A stretch of 64,000 bases of DNA from Glebionis coronaria (Eukaryota; Streptophyta; Magnoliopsida; Asterales; Asteraceae), in the NCBI GenBank assembly GCA_025667525.1, contig CM046882.1:502394792-502458791 (forward strand), written 5' to 3'. The first letter of the stretch is position 1. The number at the start of each line of letters is the position of its first letter. The position numbers and the translations under genes are program-made. The notes beneath the pieces were generated by a model that ran no database searches, was not told the origin of the DNA, and saw only the letters and a list, made by a program, of their open reading frames with translations. Positions 12,528 through 23,049 of the stretch are shown here, piece after piece.

Positions 12528-12940
12528 TAGATTAAATAACCCTTTACACCAATACTCCGATTCGTGCATGAAAAACCGAAACCAAAAGCGAAATTGCAAT
12601 ATTCGGTTAACTGACGGTTAGTAGCCGGTTCAGCTTTCTAGTCGCTTGGACCGGATTTTTACTACCCAACCAGTTTATTTTTAGGGATTTTTAGTAAAAA
12701 CTTTGGTTAAACCCGATCCGAGCCGGTTTTTGGGACAAACTGGTCTGATATATGTAACCTTTGTTGGACTTTCTTTTGAAGTGAATTTTTCAGTTAAAAA
12801 TGATGTTTGAGAAAAAGTAAGTGCAGCTACAGGAGCCTATTGGAGTGAACTTTTAGTTAAAAAGAGTCGTATTAAGGTCATTAAGAGTGTTGGTCATTTC
12901 ATTGAGATTTGTTGTAACTTATATGACGTAAGCTCATTTT
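12528..12940. other. Spacer, no gene recognised
   Basis: Moderately GC-richer DNA containing short CCGGTT/AACCGG words, without terminal repeats or a coding frame that I can support. Confidence 0.5.
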
Positions 12941-13230
12941 AGCTTATATAACATAAGCCTCAATTTTGTGGCTTATTTGGACACTTATCGTCTTATATAA
13001 GTTTATTATGATAGAAAAAACTTATATAAGCCCCTAAGTCTTCAAATAACCTTAAAAATTGTGTTTATGAAATATAAGCCGAAATATGACTTATTTTCAG
13101 CTTATATAACATAAGCCTCAATTTAGTGGCTTATTTCGAGACTTGAAGGTTAATATAAAGTTATCATGATATAATAAACTTACGTAAGCTCATAAGTCTC
13201 CAAATAAGCCACAAAGTTATGAAATAGGCT
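12941..13230. repeat. Degenerate tandem repeat with hairpin-like units
   Basis: AGCTTATATAACATAAGCCTCAA occurs at 12941 and again at 13099, each followed by a similar stretch ending in AAATAAC or AAATAAGCC. Each unit holds GGCTTAT/ATAAGCC inverted words. This resembles a MITE-derived duplication, but I could not define termini or a target duplication. Confidence 0.45.
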
Positions 13231-13592
13231 TAAGTTATATAACCCAAACCAAACACCAATGGTGTTACGACAATAAACATCAAGCTAGTTAATATCAATG
13301 TACGATACTGCCTAACACATAAATTACGAGAATAAGCATCTGGCTAGTTCGCATCATTGTATGACACAACCAGTTACCATAAACAAGATAATTAACCAAA
13401 CTCACTACAACTAAAAAATAGGAAGAAATTCTTGAGTTCCATCTATGCAGCTACAAGTTGCTTAAAGCATACATCCAAAGCGTTCTTGAATCTTCATACC
13501 AGCACCTAGCTTGTCAACCCATTCTTTTGATAGCTATAACATGTCAATGATTGGTCCAGTTATTAATGAAAATACACACTTTACTTGGATCG
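13231..13592. repeat. Spacer with a weak 60-bp direct repeat
   Basis: ATCAAGCTAGTTAATATCAATGTA near 13278 is loosely repeated as ATCTGGCTAGTTCGCATCATTGTA near 13338. Nothing else is recognised to 13592. Confidence 0.4.
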
Positions 13593-13859
13593 TTACTGAA
13601 AGTTTAAGCAGTTATAGGTTTTCATACATTTCTGAACATCTTCATTACTAAGCCCTTCCATAGACCAAATACCAGAATGTGGCCTCCCCATCCTCTCCAC
13701 CATCTTCTGAACGGTTGATTCTAGTTTTGTTGTTTGATTCCAAACCTCAAGTTCCCTTGGCTCCATGATATACAAAGGTTGCCCTTTTTCGACTTGGGAT
13801 CCCTCCTCTACCAGAACCTTGGCAGCCGTAAAAGAAGAGGGTGCTCTGACAGTCCAGGA
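13593..13859 (-). pseudogene. Biotinyl/lipoyl-like domain exon fragment
   Basis: After an acceptor-like GTTGTAG near 13860 the minus strand encodes about 90 residues to a stop at 13593. The segment AAKVLVEEGSQVEKGQPLYI aligns in spacing with the biotin carboxyl-carrier domain of enzymes such as methylcrotonyl-CoA carboxylase (AP...VKVLVxEGxxVxxGQPxxVxEAMKM). The biotinylation motif is not conserved: MEPRELEV stands where EAMKMEH would be, so no biotin could be attached. The C-terminal part, with MVERMGRPHSGIWSMEGL, I do not recognise. It may be a decayed carboxylase exon or chance resemblance in another gene's last exon; it could also be a distant exon of the E2 gene on the same strand. Confidence 0.3.
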
Positions 13860-14221
13860 ATAACATTGATCAATGCTCTACAACATGTAACACAAACAAA
13901 GAGACAAATTCAACATGTTGTAAATAACATCGTGCTATATCACGAATCTGCCATACTATAACAAAGATGGTGGGCTTGTAAATAGGATGTTGAAAAGCAT
14001 TTTCTCAACATAACATGTCGTTAATTTGCAAGCCACCCATGTTTCCAAAACCTGAGACAAAGGAAGAAACTTATACCTTCACCTTTTTCTTCTTAAAGCC
14101 TTCGTCAAAAACAACCTGAGAAAAATCCAAGAATTAGTTAAAAGAATAAAAAGGAAAACTATAACCTAAGGACCATAGAACTCGATATATGATGATTTGA
14201 TATCCAACTTTGTAACTTTAA
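13860..14221 (-). other. Intron-like spacer with a possible small exon
   Basis: A minus-strand block near 14068-14115, CAG|GTTGTTTTTGACGAAG to GTGAAG|GTATAA, has acceptor and donor form and encodes VVFDEGFKKKKVK. It begins like the last E2 exon (16664-16711, VVDEDMY), so it may be an alternative or former last exon separated by the ARID-carrying element. Otherwise no feature is seen. Confidence 0.25.
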
Positions 14222-14622
14222 TGTAATCTTGATCCTTGGATACGCTTTGGCATACGCCAATCACGTTCCAAAACAAACTTATAATTTACCATAATTGAAA
14301 TCAAAGGTTCTGATGTGCAAGGGGGTGTTTGGATGTGCATATAACATAAACAGTAAGAACAAAATAATATTGTAACAGTTGGTATTGAATTGATAAACGA
14401 TAGTTGTTAAGTGTTTACAACGACTCTAATCTTTATATACATAACCAAACGATGCAACGTTTCATTAACCATTGCAACGATTAAATCCTAACTGCCATAT
14501 AACACAACGTTTCATAGAAACGTATGTTTGGCTGACTTCTAAGACCCGACCCATACTTAAACATAAGTTCTGTTTTTGACCCACTAAAATACTTAAAACA
14601 TAATATCAGTACTTGTTTAACA
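14222..14622 (-). repeat. 3' LTR of the ARID-carrying element
   Basis: It is about 401 bp and closely matches 16205-16607, with roughly twenty substitutions. A minus-strand TATATAAAG lies near 14430-14441. An alternative outer boundary at 14644 fits the purine tract better. Confidence 0.7.
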
Positions 14623-14691
14623 TTACAAACTATTAAGTGCAACATTCTCCCTCCTAATGTTAGAATGTTAAACAAATGGTTCCTGACTTCG

Positions 14692-16202
14692 TCATGTTAT
14701 GATGATAAGACTGTCATTGCTTGCGGTATCATCACTTGCTATCCTTTCTTCCTTGCTGCTATCAGTCTTGACATTCTCCTTCGTGATCCTTGCTTGAGTT
14801 GCATTTGGTGCTCCTTCCACTTCAGCAGTTGTTGTAGCAAAAGCCCATGGTGCCTTTAACCCGACCACTAAACCCGGTTTTTCCTGCATCAACCTCTTTG
14901 CTTCCTCATAGTAAACTTTTACCATACTTATGAACTCCTTATAGCATTCCTTAATCGCTTCCTTATCATCCAATGTCAAACCCAACATCCTTGCAATTTC
15001 ACTCCACGTTCATATAACCACCCAAGTAATCGACTAACTTGTATAGGCCTAGCAAATCTACCTTGATTACCCCAATAACCGGCGGTAACCATCCTACTAC
15101 TTCTTGTTCTAAGTATCCCAAATAGAACTATTCTATCATTTCTAGGAACTTTCTCTTCAACACTTCCCAATTTGTAAATACTAACTTATCTATCTTGACT
15201 AAATCTAAGAAAGATGTAAGCTTTGGAAACGTGTTTACCTTCATTACGTACAAAGTTCCATTTATACTCATATAGTGGTTATCTATGTAATCGTGCTCGT
15301 CGCCCTATTCCAACTTGAGATCTTCGATCCCTTTCACCAACGTGCACTGTTCCTTTGGGTCTATAGAGTCAAAGTACTTTTCCAGGTACTCATTGTGTTC
15401 TTCAATTACCTTTGAAGATTTCCCGTAATCCATACCACTTTCCACTTCTATGTCAACCGCACCCGCTTCATCCTCAAACATGTACTTAACCGTACATCTA
15501 TTATCATCATGAGCAACCAAATATCCTTGTTTCTCTAAACACACCTCGCTTAAAACATTCATAGTGACTTCGGGTGTGTAATAAACATTAGGTATTATCA
15601 AAGTACCTTCCTTTGTTTCAACGTATGGCTCTCCAACGCCATAAGAGAATATAAACTTTCTCTCATTTTCCTCGACGTCCAGCATTTTGAAACCTTTCTT
15701 CAATCGCTTAAATATCGATTTAACCGGTGACATATGGTTCTTGTATGCGCTTCCCACATACTATATTTTGTTCCAATTTCCCAAGTCCGATCCCTCTACC
15801 ATGTACTCCGTCTTAACATGAACAATCTCGGGATACTTGGCCTATTCTTCAACGTCGTTTGCCTTAGACGTTTCCCCTTTGTTCCTGTTTTTCTTCTTGG
15901 GACACTTCCAATACACGTACCCTCTGTTCTTACATATAAAACATCGCGCTCGCTTTTCTTTCCTGGTTCCGCTGGTGGTGTTCAATTGTTTAAACGCCGC
16001 GCATATGCTTGATGTATTGAACGCCTCAACTTCCTCCAACGTATCCTTCAGAATTCCTTTTCCTTGTCTGATAAACGTCTCCTTTGATTGTTCTTATGAA
16101 CAATCTCTGCCGTTCCATTTGCTAGCGAGTACCGCATCTCGAAATCATCCGGGTTCATCCGAACCTGATTCTCCCATGGTTTGAACCATCGCCTCTAATG
16201 CC
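14692..16202 (-). pseudogene. CCHC / protease-like / ARID fusion polyprotein
   Basis: Reading the minus strand from 16202: an N-terminal segment starting MALEAMVQTMGES; a zinc knuckle CFICKNRGYVYWKCP near 15890-15945, in which the histidine is replaced by tyrosine; and a copia protease-like segment, where YVGSAYKNHM stands for the usual DSG(A)..HM so the catalytic aspartate is lost, followed by TLIIPNVYYTPEVTMNVLS. Then comes an acidic linker and an ARID-type segment, LLGLYKLVDYLGGYMNV (about 15010-15060) joined after a frameshift to IARMLGLTLDDKEAIKECY (about 14930-14990). In-frame stops occur near 16145, 16105, 15840, 15760 and 15305, with a frameshift near 15000. ARID is a helical DNA-binding domain of chromatin regulators; its fusion to gag/protease-like sequence inside LTRs suggests a captured host domain. 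Confidence 0.6.
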
Positions 16203-16204
16203 AT

Positions 16205-16607
16205 TGTAATCTTGATCCTTGGATATGCTTTGGCATATGCCAATCACGTTTCAAAACAAAATTATAATTCACCATAATCGAAATCAAAGGTTCTGATATG
16301 TGCAAGGGGGTGTTTGGATGTGCGTATAACAGAAACAGTAAGAACAAAATAATATTGTAACACTTGGTATTGAATTGATAAACGATAATTGTTAAGTGTT
16401 TACGAAGACTCTAATCTTTATATACATAACCAAACGATGCAACGTTTCATTAACCATTGCAACGATTAAATCCTAACTGACATATAACACAACGTTTCAT
16501 AGAAACGGATGTTTGGATGACTTCTAAGACCCGACCCATACTTAAACATAAGTTCTGTTTTTGACATAATAAAATACTTAAAACATAATATCAGTAGTTG
16601 TTTAACA
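16205..16607 (-). repeat. 5' LTR of the ARID-carrying element
   Basis: It is the partner of 14222-14622. It is followed on the minus strand by A and the primer-site-like TGGCATTAGAGGCG at 16190-16203. Confidence 0.7.
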
Positions 16608-16986
16608 TTAATATTGACAGGAATTTGACATGTATTATAAACAACATTTAATACATAAAAAAGTCATACATTCTTTCCCACAACCATAGCATACATGTCT
16701 TCATCAACAACCTGAAGATTTTAGAGTAATTTCATAATCCACAGAAAAACACATCTATGATATATATAGATATCAGCAAATGACAATGAAGACTCACAGG
16801 GGTTGTTGCAGATGCACGCGGAGGAGTGCTCGTTTCAATTTGATGAAGAAAACCTTCAACATCCTTAGCTCCGATTTTGTTAAGTGACATTTCAAGTAAC
16901 TTCATGTATGAGGCAGAATCTCTCTTGAACTTAGTTGAGGAGGTATGAATGTTACCACTGACAAGAAACACGACTTGCATACCTTC

Positions 16987-17264
16987 TGATACGAACTTGC
17001 TGATGATTTTATTAATAATAAAGGAAAACAGAAAACAAGAGAACAATAAACCCTAATCTAAAGCTGTTCCAAGTCCTCAGACCTGTTCTATTTCCTCCTC
17101 CCTCAACTGATAGACTCCTAACCCTATATAAAGACTCAGTAATCTTGTTCAACAAGATAACTTAAACAAGGAAAGCACTTAATAACTAGAAAGTAAATAA
17201 ATATATAAAACTAAATATTCAAGTAGATTTTATATTTATCTCTTAGACCCCTGAGTTCGTATCA
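16987..17264 (-). repeat. 3' LTR of the 1.45-kb element
   Basis: It is 278 bp and differs from 18157-18434 at only a handful of positions, so insertion is fairly recent. Confidence 0.9.
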
Positions 17265-17375
17265 TTACTCCGGCCCCCAAAAACACCTTGTCCTCAAGGT
17301 GTTGCTTCTGACAATCTTGATTCCTGGATCCCATGTTTTCACTTGTGAACGTGTCTCTAGTCGATCAACATGAAA

Positions 17376-18074
17376 CTACAAGTGTACCTCCAGAATCGAT
17401 CGACAAAGTGGCTCTTTGATTAATCCCGATTTATCAAGAAAATACAAACGATATTCGAGTATCCTATCAAGCAGCAAGTATGATCCATGTTTCAGCCCCG
17501 CCTCAGCCCATGCGTCGTGAACCTTGGCACACACAATTCCACCTTTCGCTTCTTCTCCATTCTTGTCTTCAACAAATAGTGCACCAGGATTTGTAGGGGG
17601 CTTAAATTGCACACCATTCTTATCATTTGTTTTCTTTGGATCGAGTTTGTTCGATCCTTCCACGTCCCAATACTTAGGCCTGTAGTTTTTTCCAATAGTA
17701 GTGCTTGTATCAGCTTTAGAATTATGCAATTCCAACCCAAGATCATCATAGTTTCGTCTTGCTACCTCGTATAGATGAGGTGGTGGCACATACACGTTCG
17801 CCTTTGTTGTCGGTTTAGAAGTTGATGTTTGTGTTGGAGCCTTCCCTAAGATCAACAGTTTCAATTCCTCAAATTTTTGCTCAAGTTTTTGATCAAATTC
17901 TGCTTTTAGACTTCCAAACCCCTCTTCAAATTCTACTTTTAGACTTCCAAACCCCTCTTTTAACTCTCGAAAACCTTCGTCAAACTTCGTCTCCAACGCA
18001 TCCATTCTTGCATTTGCCTCTGCCTTATACTCAGTAAGCTCAGAATCCACATCAGCAACTCTTTTGTTCGTCAT
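17376..18074 (-). CDS. Coiled-coil protein of the 1.45-kb element
   Basis: A complete 232-residue frame opens with MTNKRVADVDSELTEYKAEA. Residues about 8-75 form a long charged coiled coil with an 11-residue internal repeat (EGFRELK, EGFGSLKVEFE, EGFGSLKAEFD). Residues about 85-105 are proline-rich (NVYVPPPHLYEVARR). The C-terminal half contains GALFVEDKNGEEAKGGIVCA and an AWAEAGLKHGSYLLLDRILE block, and shows no zinc knuckle, protease, RT or integrase motif. The N-terminus looks like the start of a gypsy gag joined to a polyprotein tail by deletion of the middle. It may still support packaging of the element RNA, but that is inference. Confidence 0.6.
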   Translation of the reverse strand: MTNKRVADVDSELTEYKAEANARMDALETKFDEGFRELKEGFGSLKVEFEEGFGSLKAEFDQKLEQKFEELKLLILGKAPTQTSTSKPTTKANVYVPPPHLYEVARRNYDDLGLELHNSKADTSTTIGKNYRPKYWDVEGSNKLDPKKTNDKNGVQFKPPTNPGALFVEDKNGEEAKGGIVCAKVHDAWAEAGLKHGSYLLLDRILEYRLYFLDKSGLIKEPLCRSILEVHL

Positions 18075-18156
18075 GTCTTCTGATGAACAGTGATTTGTGA
18101 ACAGTGATTTGTGAACAGTGAGAACGTTTTGGCCCAGATCTGCTCTGATACCAATT

Positions 18157-18434
18157 TGATACGAACTTGCTGATGATTTTATTAATAATAAAGGAAAATA
18201 GAAAACAAGAGAACAATAAACTCTAATCTAAATCTGTTCCAAGTCCTCAGACCTGTTCTATTCCCTCTTCCCTCAACTGATAGACTCCTAACCCTATATA
18301 AAGACTTAGTAATCTTGTTCAACAAGATAACTTAAACAAGGAAAGCACTTAATAACTAGAAAGTAAATAAATATATAAAACTAAATATTCCAGCAGATTT
18401 TATATTTATCTCTTAGACCCCTGAGTTCGTATCA
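18157..18434 (-). repeat. 5' LTR of the 1.45-kb element
   Basis: It is the partner of 16987-17264, adjacent to the primer-binding site at 18137-18153 (plus-strand GCTCTGATACCA). Confidence 0.9.
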
Positions 18435-19276
18435 CCTTCCTTGTACGAGTTACATGCCATTAGGATATCTTGTGCACGGTTGCGAAAATGCCCAGCCACA
18501 AATGACTCAAAGTGCTGAAGCCTGAAGGCATCATGTAACAATATATATGTATATATAGTGAGAGAAAAGCATATAAATTAATCAACTATAGGAACACAAA
18601 ACATTCAAAAGTTTTTAGTTACCTTGGGTGGTTTGGTCATGGTACAAATCATTGTTCTCAGTGATTTGATAATGATATTTTTGTTGTATAGTAAATAAGG
18701 TGATCCTTCAGCAACCGTATCTCCCATCATCGAAAGTGCGTTAAACAAATTATTTGGATTAAAAAACAGAGCTTGTATGGAGATAAGATAATCGAGCATA
18801 TTAGAAGTGCCAGGCACCCACGTCTTTTCCAGGATAGCAGTTGTAGACATACGGACCAACCAAACCTCGTCACAATCGTTCAGATTTGGATAGACACCAA
18901 GATAAAAAGAGAGAGAGCACACGCGCTGAAAACCCGATATTTCCTAAATTACGTGAGACTTTAATGTACATGGATACTAGGATCAACAAGAAGAGGATGA
19001 GAAATGACTTACAGGTGGGCTATGAGGATAGTCGCTTGGAAAACTGAGGTCAAAAAAGAATAGACCATCGTGATACGGAGTCCCCTTTGGTCCGATAATC
19101 ACAACTCTTAAGAGATCCTTCTTATCTTCATAAGCCTTCACGAATATTGTCACTATTGTAACCAACCAAATATGCTTGGAATAAGAAGAATAAAATAAAC
19201 AAAAAAAGGTAGGAGTGTAACTACTATTGACATACTGGTATGTGTTCCTTAAGAATACTTCATTCTTCATGTATCT

Positions 19277-20060
19277 TGTGAAAGTTTATGTACTTATATT
19301 TAATAGTCGTGTGTTAGGATCGAACTTGAGATTACGGGATTGCACACAATACGTAAAGAGTTCATTATTTAATAAATATATTTATCATATTTATTAAATT
19401 AAATCAAGCTATAACTTAACGATCATTAAATAAATTAAAAGTTAAGTATTAACGAGCATTGTGGAATAAATTAGAAGAGGAAAAGAAAGTTCCAGAAACA
19501 CCCTTGTGGGTGTAACCGATCGTCGGCCAAAAAGGGGAAGATGGGAAAAGATTTTTCTTTCCATGTATTTGTTTTCCTTGGGCTACAAGATTTGTTAGGC
19601 TTATATAAGGACCCCTTAGCCTTCATTATTTTTCATCCCTTCCCTTCTATTTCTTTGAGCCGATCGCAACACCAAAACCACAAAGGGTTTCGGTTTGGTG
19701 TTTCTTGGTATTCGGTTTAGCTTATAATCTAGTCCTAGCCCCTCTCTAGGGTTGTTGGATAGATTTTCCACTAGACGTTGAAGCTTGGTTTACACGTACT
19801 AGACTTACGGTTAACTCGTTGTATTACGTGTGTACAAGAACGTAATATAGTCTTACTTTAGACTATATCTTGGTGATATAGTTTTATCTTTATATTGGTG
19901 CTTCGTTCTTATCTTGTGGAATTATCATAGCTAAAAGGTACGTAACCCAAATTCGATTAATTATCATTGTGTTATTATGATCTTGTTAAATCGCTTCCTA
20001 TATATGTGCTTTGATGTTTTTTAGGGTTTTAATAATTGTTATGTAGATAATAAACCTCCA
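19277..20060 (+). repeat. 5' LTR of element B
   Basis: It is about 784 bp, from TGTGAAAGTTTATG to AAACCTCCA. TATA box TATATAAG at 19602-19609. The first 525 bp match 38357-38881 with scattered changes. Confidence 0.75.
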
Positions 20061-20076
20061 GTGGCGTCGAGAGCCA
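20061..20076 (+). promoter_or_regulatory. Decayed primer-binding site of element B
   Basis: GTGGCGTCGAGAGCCA follows the LTR end and resembles the initiator-Met site TGGTATCAGAGCCA with several changes. Confidence 0.5.
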
Positions 20077-21605
20077 ATTTAACATGTTATAATTATCGAA
20101 AATCTAAATTTTTTAACTAATAATTGTTTTGAGTTAAAGCTACATGTTTTTTTTAGGTTTTCTTAAAAATTTAGGGTTTTGTTTTTTAATATTGGTTTTG
20201 CCGAATTTTATTATAAAAGAATTGTTTTTTGAAACTCTAAATTACATGTTGTATAATTTTAGATTAAAGTGCATGATTAATTGTTATGTCATGTAGATTA
20301 ATAGTTATGATCCGTAGAGATTTAATTGTTAAGAGATTTAGGTGGATCCGTGGTGAACGTGCATGTTTTCATGGATCATAAAAATTGTATGATTATATGA
20401 TTTTATGTGCTATTTGTTTAACTTGATTCAATAAATCTAGAATTAGGGAAGACTTTTATATGAATATAAAAACCTAGATTTGATGATTATTGAATAAATC
20501 CTATGCATGTGACTATTTGATTTATTTATTACACATATAAATTGTTATTATGTGTTTATAATTTAGTTTTTTTACTTGTTTATGTTAAATTGTATGAATT
20601 GTTGTAAACAAGGTTTTTCTTTAAGAAAAATAATATGGACTAAATCATATTAAAATTAAGATTTGTTTTGAGATCTAAATTACATAGAATTTGTGTTGAT
20701 TGGTATTCGCAATAATAACTTAATGGCCTACTCCTTTTGACAACCTATAAAGTTGGTATAACGCGTCGCTGGTCATGTACCCGGCTAAGGACGGAGGTGT
20801 TACGCCATTAGTCGTAGACCAAATTTCCGGCTCGCCTATGCGTCAAATTGAAGTTACCTACGATTATTATTTGCATTATAACTTAAGGTTGATATACCAC
20901 AAATTCACATCTGAAACAAAATGAATAAGGTTATTCCTTTGTGCTTTAGCCGAGTTCTAGAAAAGTACGTTGTGAATAGATGTGGGTAAATTCTTTAAAT
21001 TGGTTTAACCAATACCTCAACTAAATATATGTAGAAATTTAGTCTCGTGAAAAAGTTTACTAAATGTTTTATTAAACTTATGCTATGGAGTTGTATGCAT
21101 GCTTCTCCATACATTGATTTTGACATCAAAATTTATACCCTTAAAATTTAAGTCGAATGCTATCTAATTGACGAACACTTGAAATTATGATGTTGTCATA
21201 TGATATTTTTGGACGATGTTGTGATGGAAAGAAAACTTTCATAGAATGAGAATTCGCATGATAGTTTTACGTTCTTTAGATTAAACGACTTAATCAAGTT
21301 ACTCAGTGAGATCTGGAAACTTAAGGCATTCAAAAGGGATGAAACATGTTTATAATGCAAAAGTTTTTTGGCAATGTAAATCCCTTAAATATCTAGAAAT
21401 TGCAAATTGTTTGTCAGTTGAATTGTTCGACAAGTCACTATGTTGAATTCATTCATTACTAGCAGATCAACTGATATAATGGATCCATGTCAATATACAT
21501 TATAGGATTCAAGGAAACTGCTATGGTTAATTTATTTACCGGGGTAATTTTATTTTCTTGAAAGTATTTATCGAAAGTACTAATATTTTGAACTTATTTA
21601 TGTAG
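20077..21605 (+). other. Leader of element B, non-coding
   Basis: An AT-rich leader between the primer site and the gag start at 21606. I see no coding frame; the length is large for a copia leader but the sequence shows no separate insertion boundaries. Confidence 0.5.
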
Positions 21606-23049
21606 AAATGGCTCAACCCGATAACAACGCTTTAAGTTCGGCTTTCAAAACTTTCTTTGATCGTCCAAAACTTACTGGCCAAAACTTCAGTGATTAGTAT
21701 CGCTCCCTAAGAATTGTTCTGAGAGTATCGGGTACTATTGATTACTTGTCCAAGCCGTATCCGACTGACCTTGCTGAAGGAGCTTCTGAAGCCGAATGGC
21801 TTACCCACGCTGTTGAAGTTAAGAGGCACTCTGATGTGGCTTTCTTAATGCTTGGTAAAATGTCACCTCAACTTCAAAAGAAGTATGAGATATTTTATCC
21901 AAAGCGTATGCTTGATGAACTCAAGATAATGTTTGAGAAGCCCCAAGCTGTCGAGATTTACGATTTAGTAGATGCTTTGCATAGCTGTAAGCAAACCCCT
22001 GGGAAATCTGTAAGTGCACATTACATGGAAATGAGAGGTTACATGGAATAGCTCATTGCACTATGACATCCATATGATCATACTATGGTGATTAACTTGA
22101 TCAATAGGTCCCTTAACAAGGACTTTAATGCTTTTGTTAGGAACTATAATATGCGTTGTACAGGGAAGACAGTTAATAATTTGCATGAAATGCTCATTGA
22201 CTATGAAAAAGGGTTAAAGGACAAGGTGTCTACCTCTACTCCTCAAGTACTAACCATACAAAAGGGTAGAGTGACTAAGCTAAAACCGCAAGCAAACAAA
22301 AAGATGAAAGGCAAAGGCATAGTTGATAAGGGCAAGCAAGTTGCGACATATCAGAAACCTAAGCAGAACTTTTTCAATAAGAGTCAATCTCAAAAGGATG
22401 AGACTTGTCAACATTGAAAAGCAAGTGGTCAATGGAAGAGGAATTTCCCTCTTTACCTTGATGAGTTGTGAGAAAGTAAGAAGAATAAGTCTGAGCTAAG
22501 TGTTGCAGCTTCATGTAACTTATTTATGATTAAATTATTTAATTTGACATACAAGTTACATTCCTGGGTATATGATACAGGATGCAGTATTAACATTTGT
22601 AATACGCTGCAGGGATTTAAGCTGGAAAGGAAGCTATCCTATGGGGAACAACATCTGCAAGTGGTCAATGGAGCACAAGCAGCTGTTGAAGCTATAGGAA
22701 CGTTTAATTTAGTTTTACCTTCGGGTTTAGTACTGATTTTGAACGATTGTCATTATGCACCTTCAATTGTTGGGGGTGTTATTTCCTTTTCTTGTTTGTT
22801 GAATCTTGGATTTATTCACATTATTGATAATAAAGGAATTTCTGTTTTCAAAGATGGTATTTTCTTTTTAATGCAATTTCTGTGAATGGTGTGTTTGAAA
22901 TAAACATGCATGATAATTCCAAATATAATAATAGTTACGTTTTTAGCATGAGTAAGAAGAGAAACTTTGACAAGAACTCTTCTTATCTTTGGCATTGTAG
23001 ACTTGTCCATATTGGGAAGACACACATACAAAAGCTTCAACGTGAAGGG
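21606..23049 (+). pseudogene. Element B gag, protease and start of pre-integrase region
   Basis: ATG at 21606 begins a copia gag. A TAG replaces tryptophan in NFSD*YRSLR near 21695, after which gag continues with DYLSKPYPTDLAEGASEAEW. Later stops are near 22049, 22064 and 22416. The zinc knuckle is ruined: ETCQH*KASGQWKRNFP stands where a CxxCxxxGHWKRxCP motif belongs. The protease active site is intact as WVYDTGCSINICNT near 22566-22605. The GAG-pre-integrase motif LWHCRLVHIGKTHI follows near 22990, and the frame is cut by element G at 23049. Confidence 0.75.

Larger units (their letters stand above)
14222..16607 (-). mobile_element. ARID-carrying LTR retroelement without pol
   Basis: Direct repeats of about 400 bp (14222-14622 and 16205-16607) flank a 1.6-kb interior. 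On the minus strand the repeats begin TGTTAAACAA and end AAGATTACA. The interior begins ATGGCATTAGAGGCG, a mutated initiator-Met primer site (TGGTATCAGAGC type), and ends with the purine tract AGGAGGGAGAA near 14645-14656. The coding part holds CCHC, protease-like and ARID segments and no reverse transcriptase or integrase, so the element must have moved with enzymes from elsewhere. The 3' LTR may extend to 14644, where the purine tract ends, while the 5' copy lacks those 22 bases. TTAA occurs at both outer edges, but no clean 5-bp duplication is visible. Confidence 0.65.
16987..18434 (-). mobile_element. 1.45-kb non-autonomous LTR retrotransposon in the E2 exon
   Basis: LTRs of 278 bp (16987-17264 and 18157-18434) share TGATACGAAC...TTCGTATCA ends, an almost perfect terminal inverted repeat of nine bases. 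The flanks are CCTTC on both sides (16982-16986 and 18435-18439), a perfect 5-bp target duplication. On the minus strand the 5' LTR is followed by AATTGGTATCAGAGCAGATC, an exact initiator-Met primer site, and the 3' LTR is preceded by TTTTTGGGGGCCGGAGTAA. The interior encodes one coiled-coil protein and no pol. The CTTGAGGACAAGGTGTTTTT block before the purine tract is the usual end of chromovirus-type gypsy polyproteins, suggesting a deletion derivative of such an element. Confidence 0.9.
16664..19154 (-). pseudogene. UBC25/26/PHO2-like E2 ubiquitin-conjugating enzyme, 3' exons
   Basis: Four minus-strand exons can be drawn: 19013-19154 (TIFVKAYEDKKDLLRVVI, then GTPYHDGLFFFDLSFPSDYP, donor CCACCT|GTAAGT), 18623 to about 18931 (YPNLNDCDEVWL, KTWVPGTSNMLDYLISIQAL, donor CCCAAG|GTAACT), 16798-18521 (HFESFVAGHFRNRAQDIL, then after the nested element IGAKDVEGFLHQIE, donor GTGAGT) and 16664-16711 (DEDMYAMVVGKNV, stop). 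The order and the UBC fold match large plant E2s of the UBC23-26/PHO2 group. The active-site cysteine, normally in (G)KVCLSLL after NPNLY.C, is replaced: the sequence reads DEVWLVRMS. The 16987-18434 element splits exon 3, and everything 5' of 19154 is cut off by an intron and element B. No stop interrupts the exons, so loss may be fairly recent, or this was already a catalytically inactive paralogue. Confidence 0.75.

Noticed and set aside
19013..19270. Upstream extension of the E2 exon as a start (MKNEVFLRNTYQ...)
   Set aside because: It reads through intron-like T-rich sequence with an acceptor near 19155; the E2 fold starts only after that.
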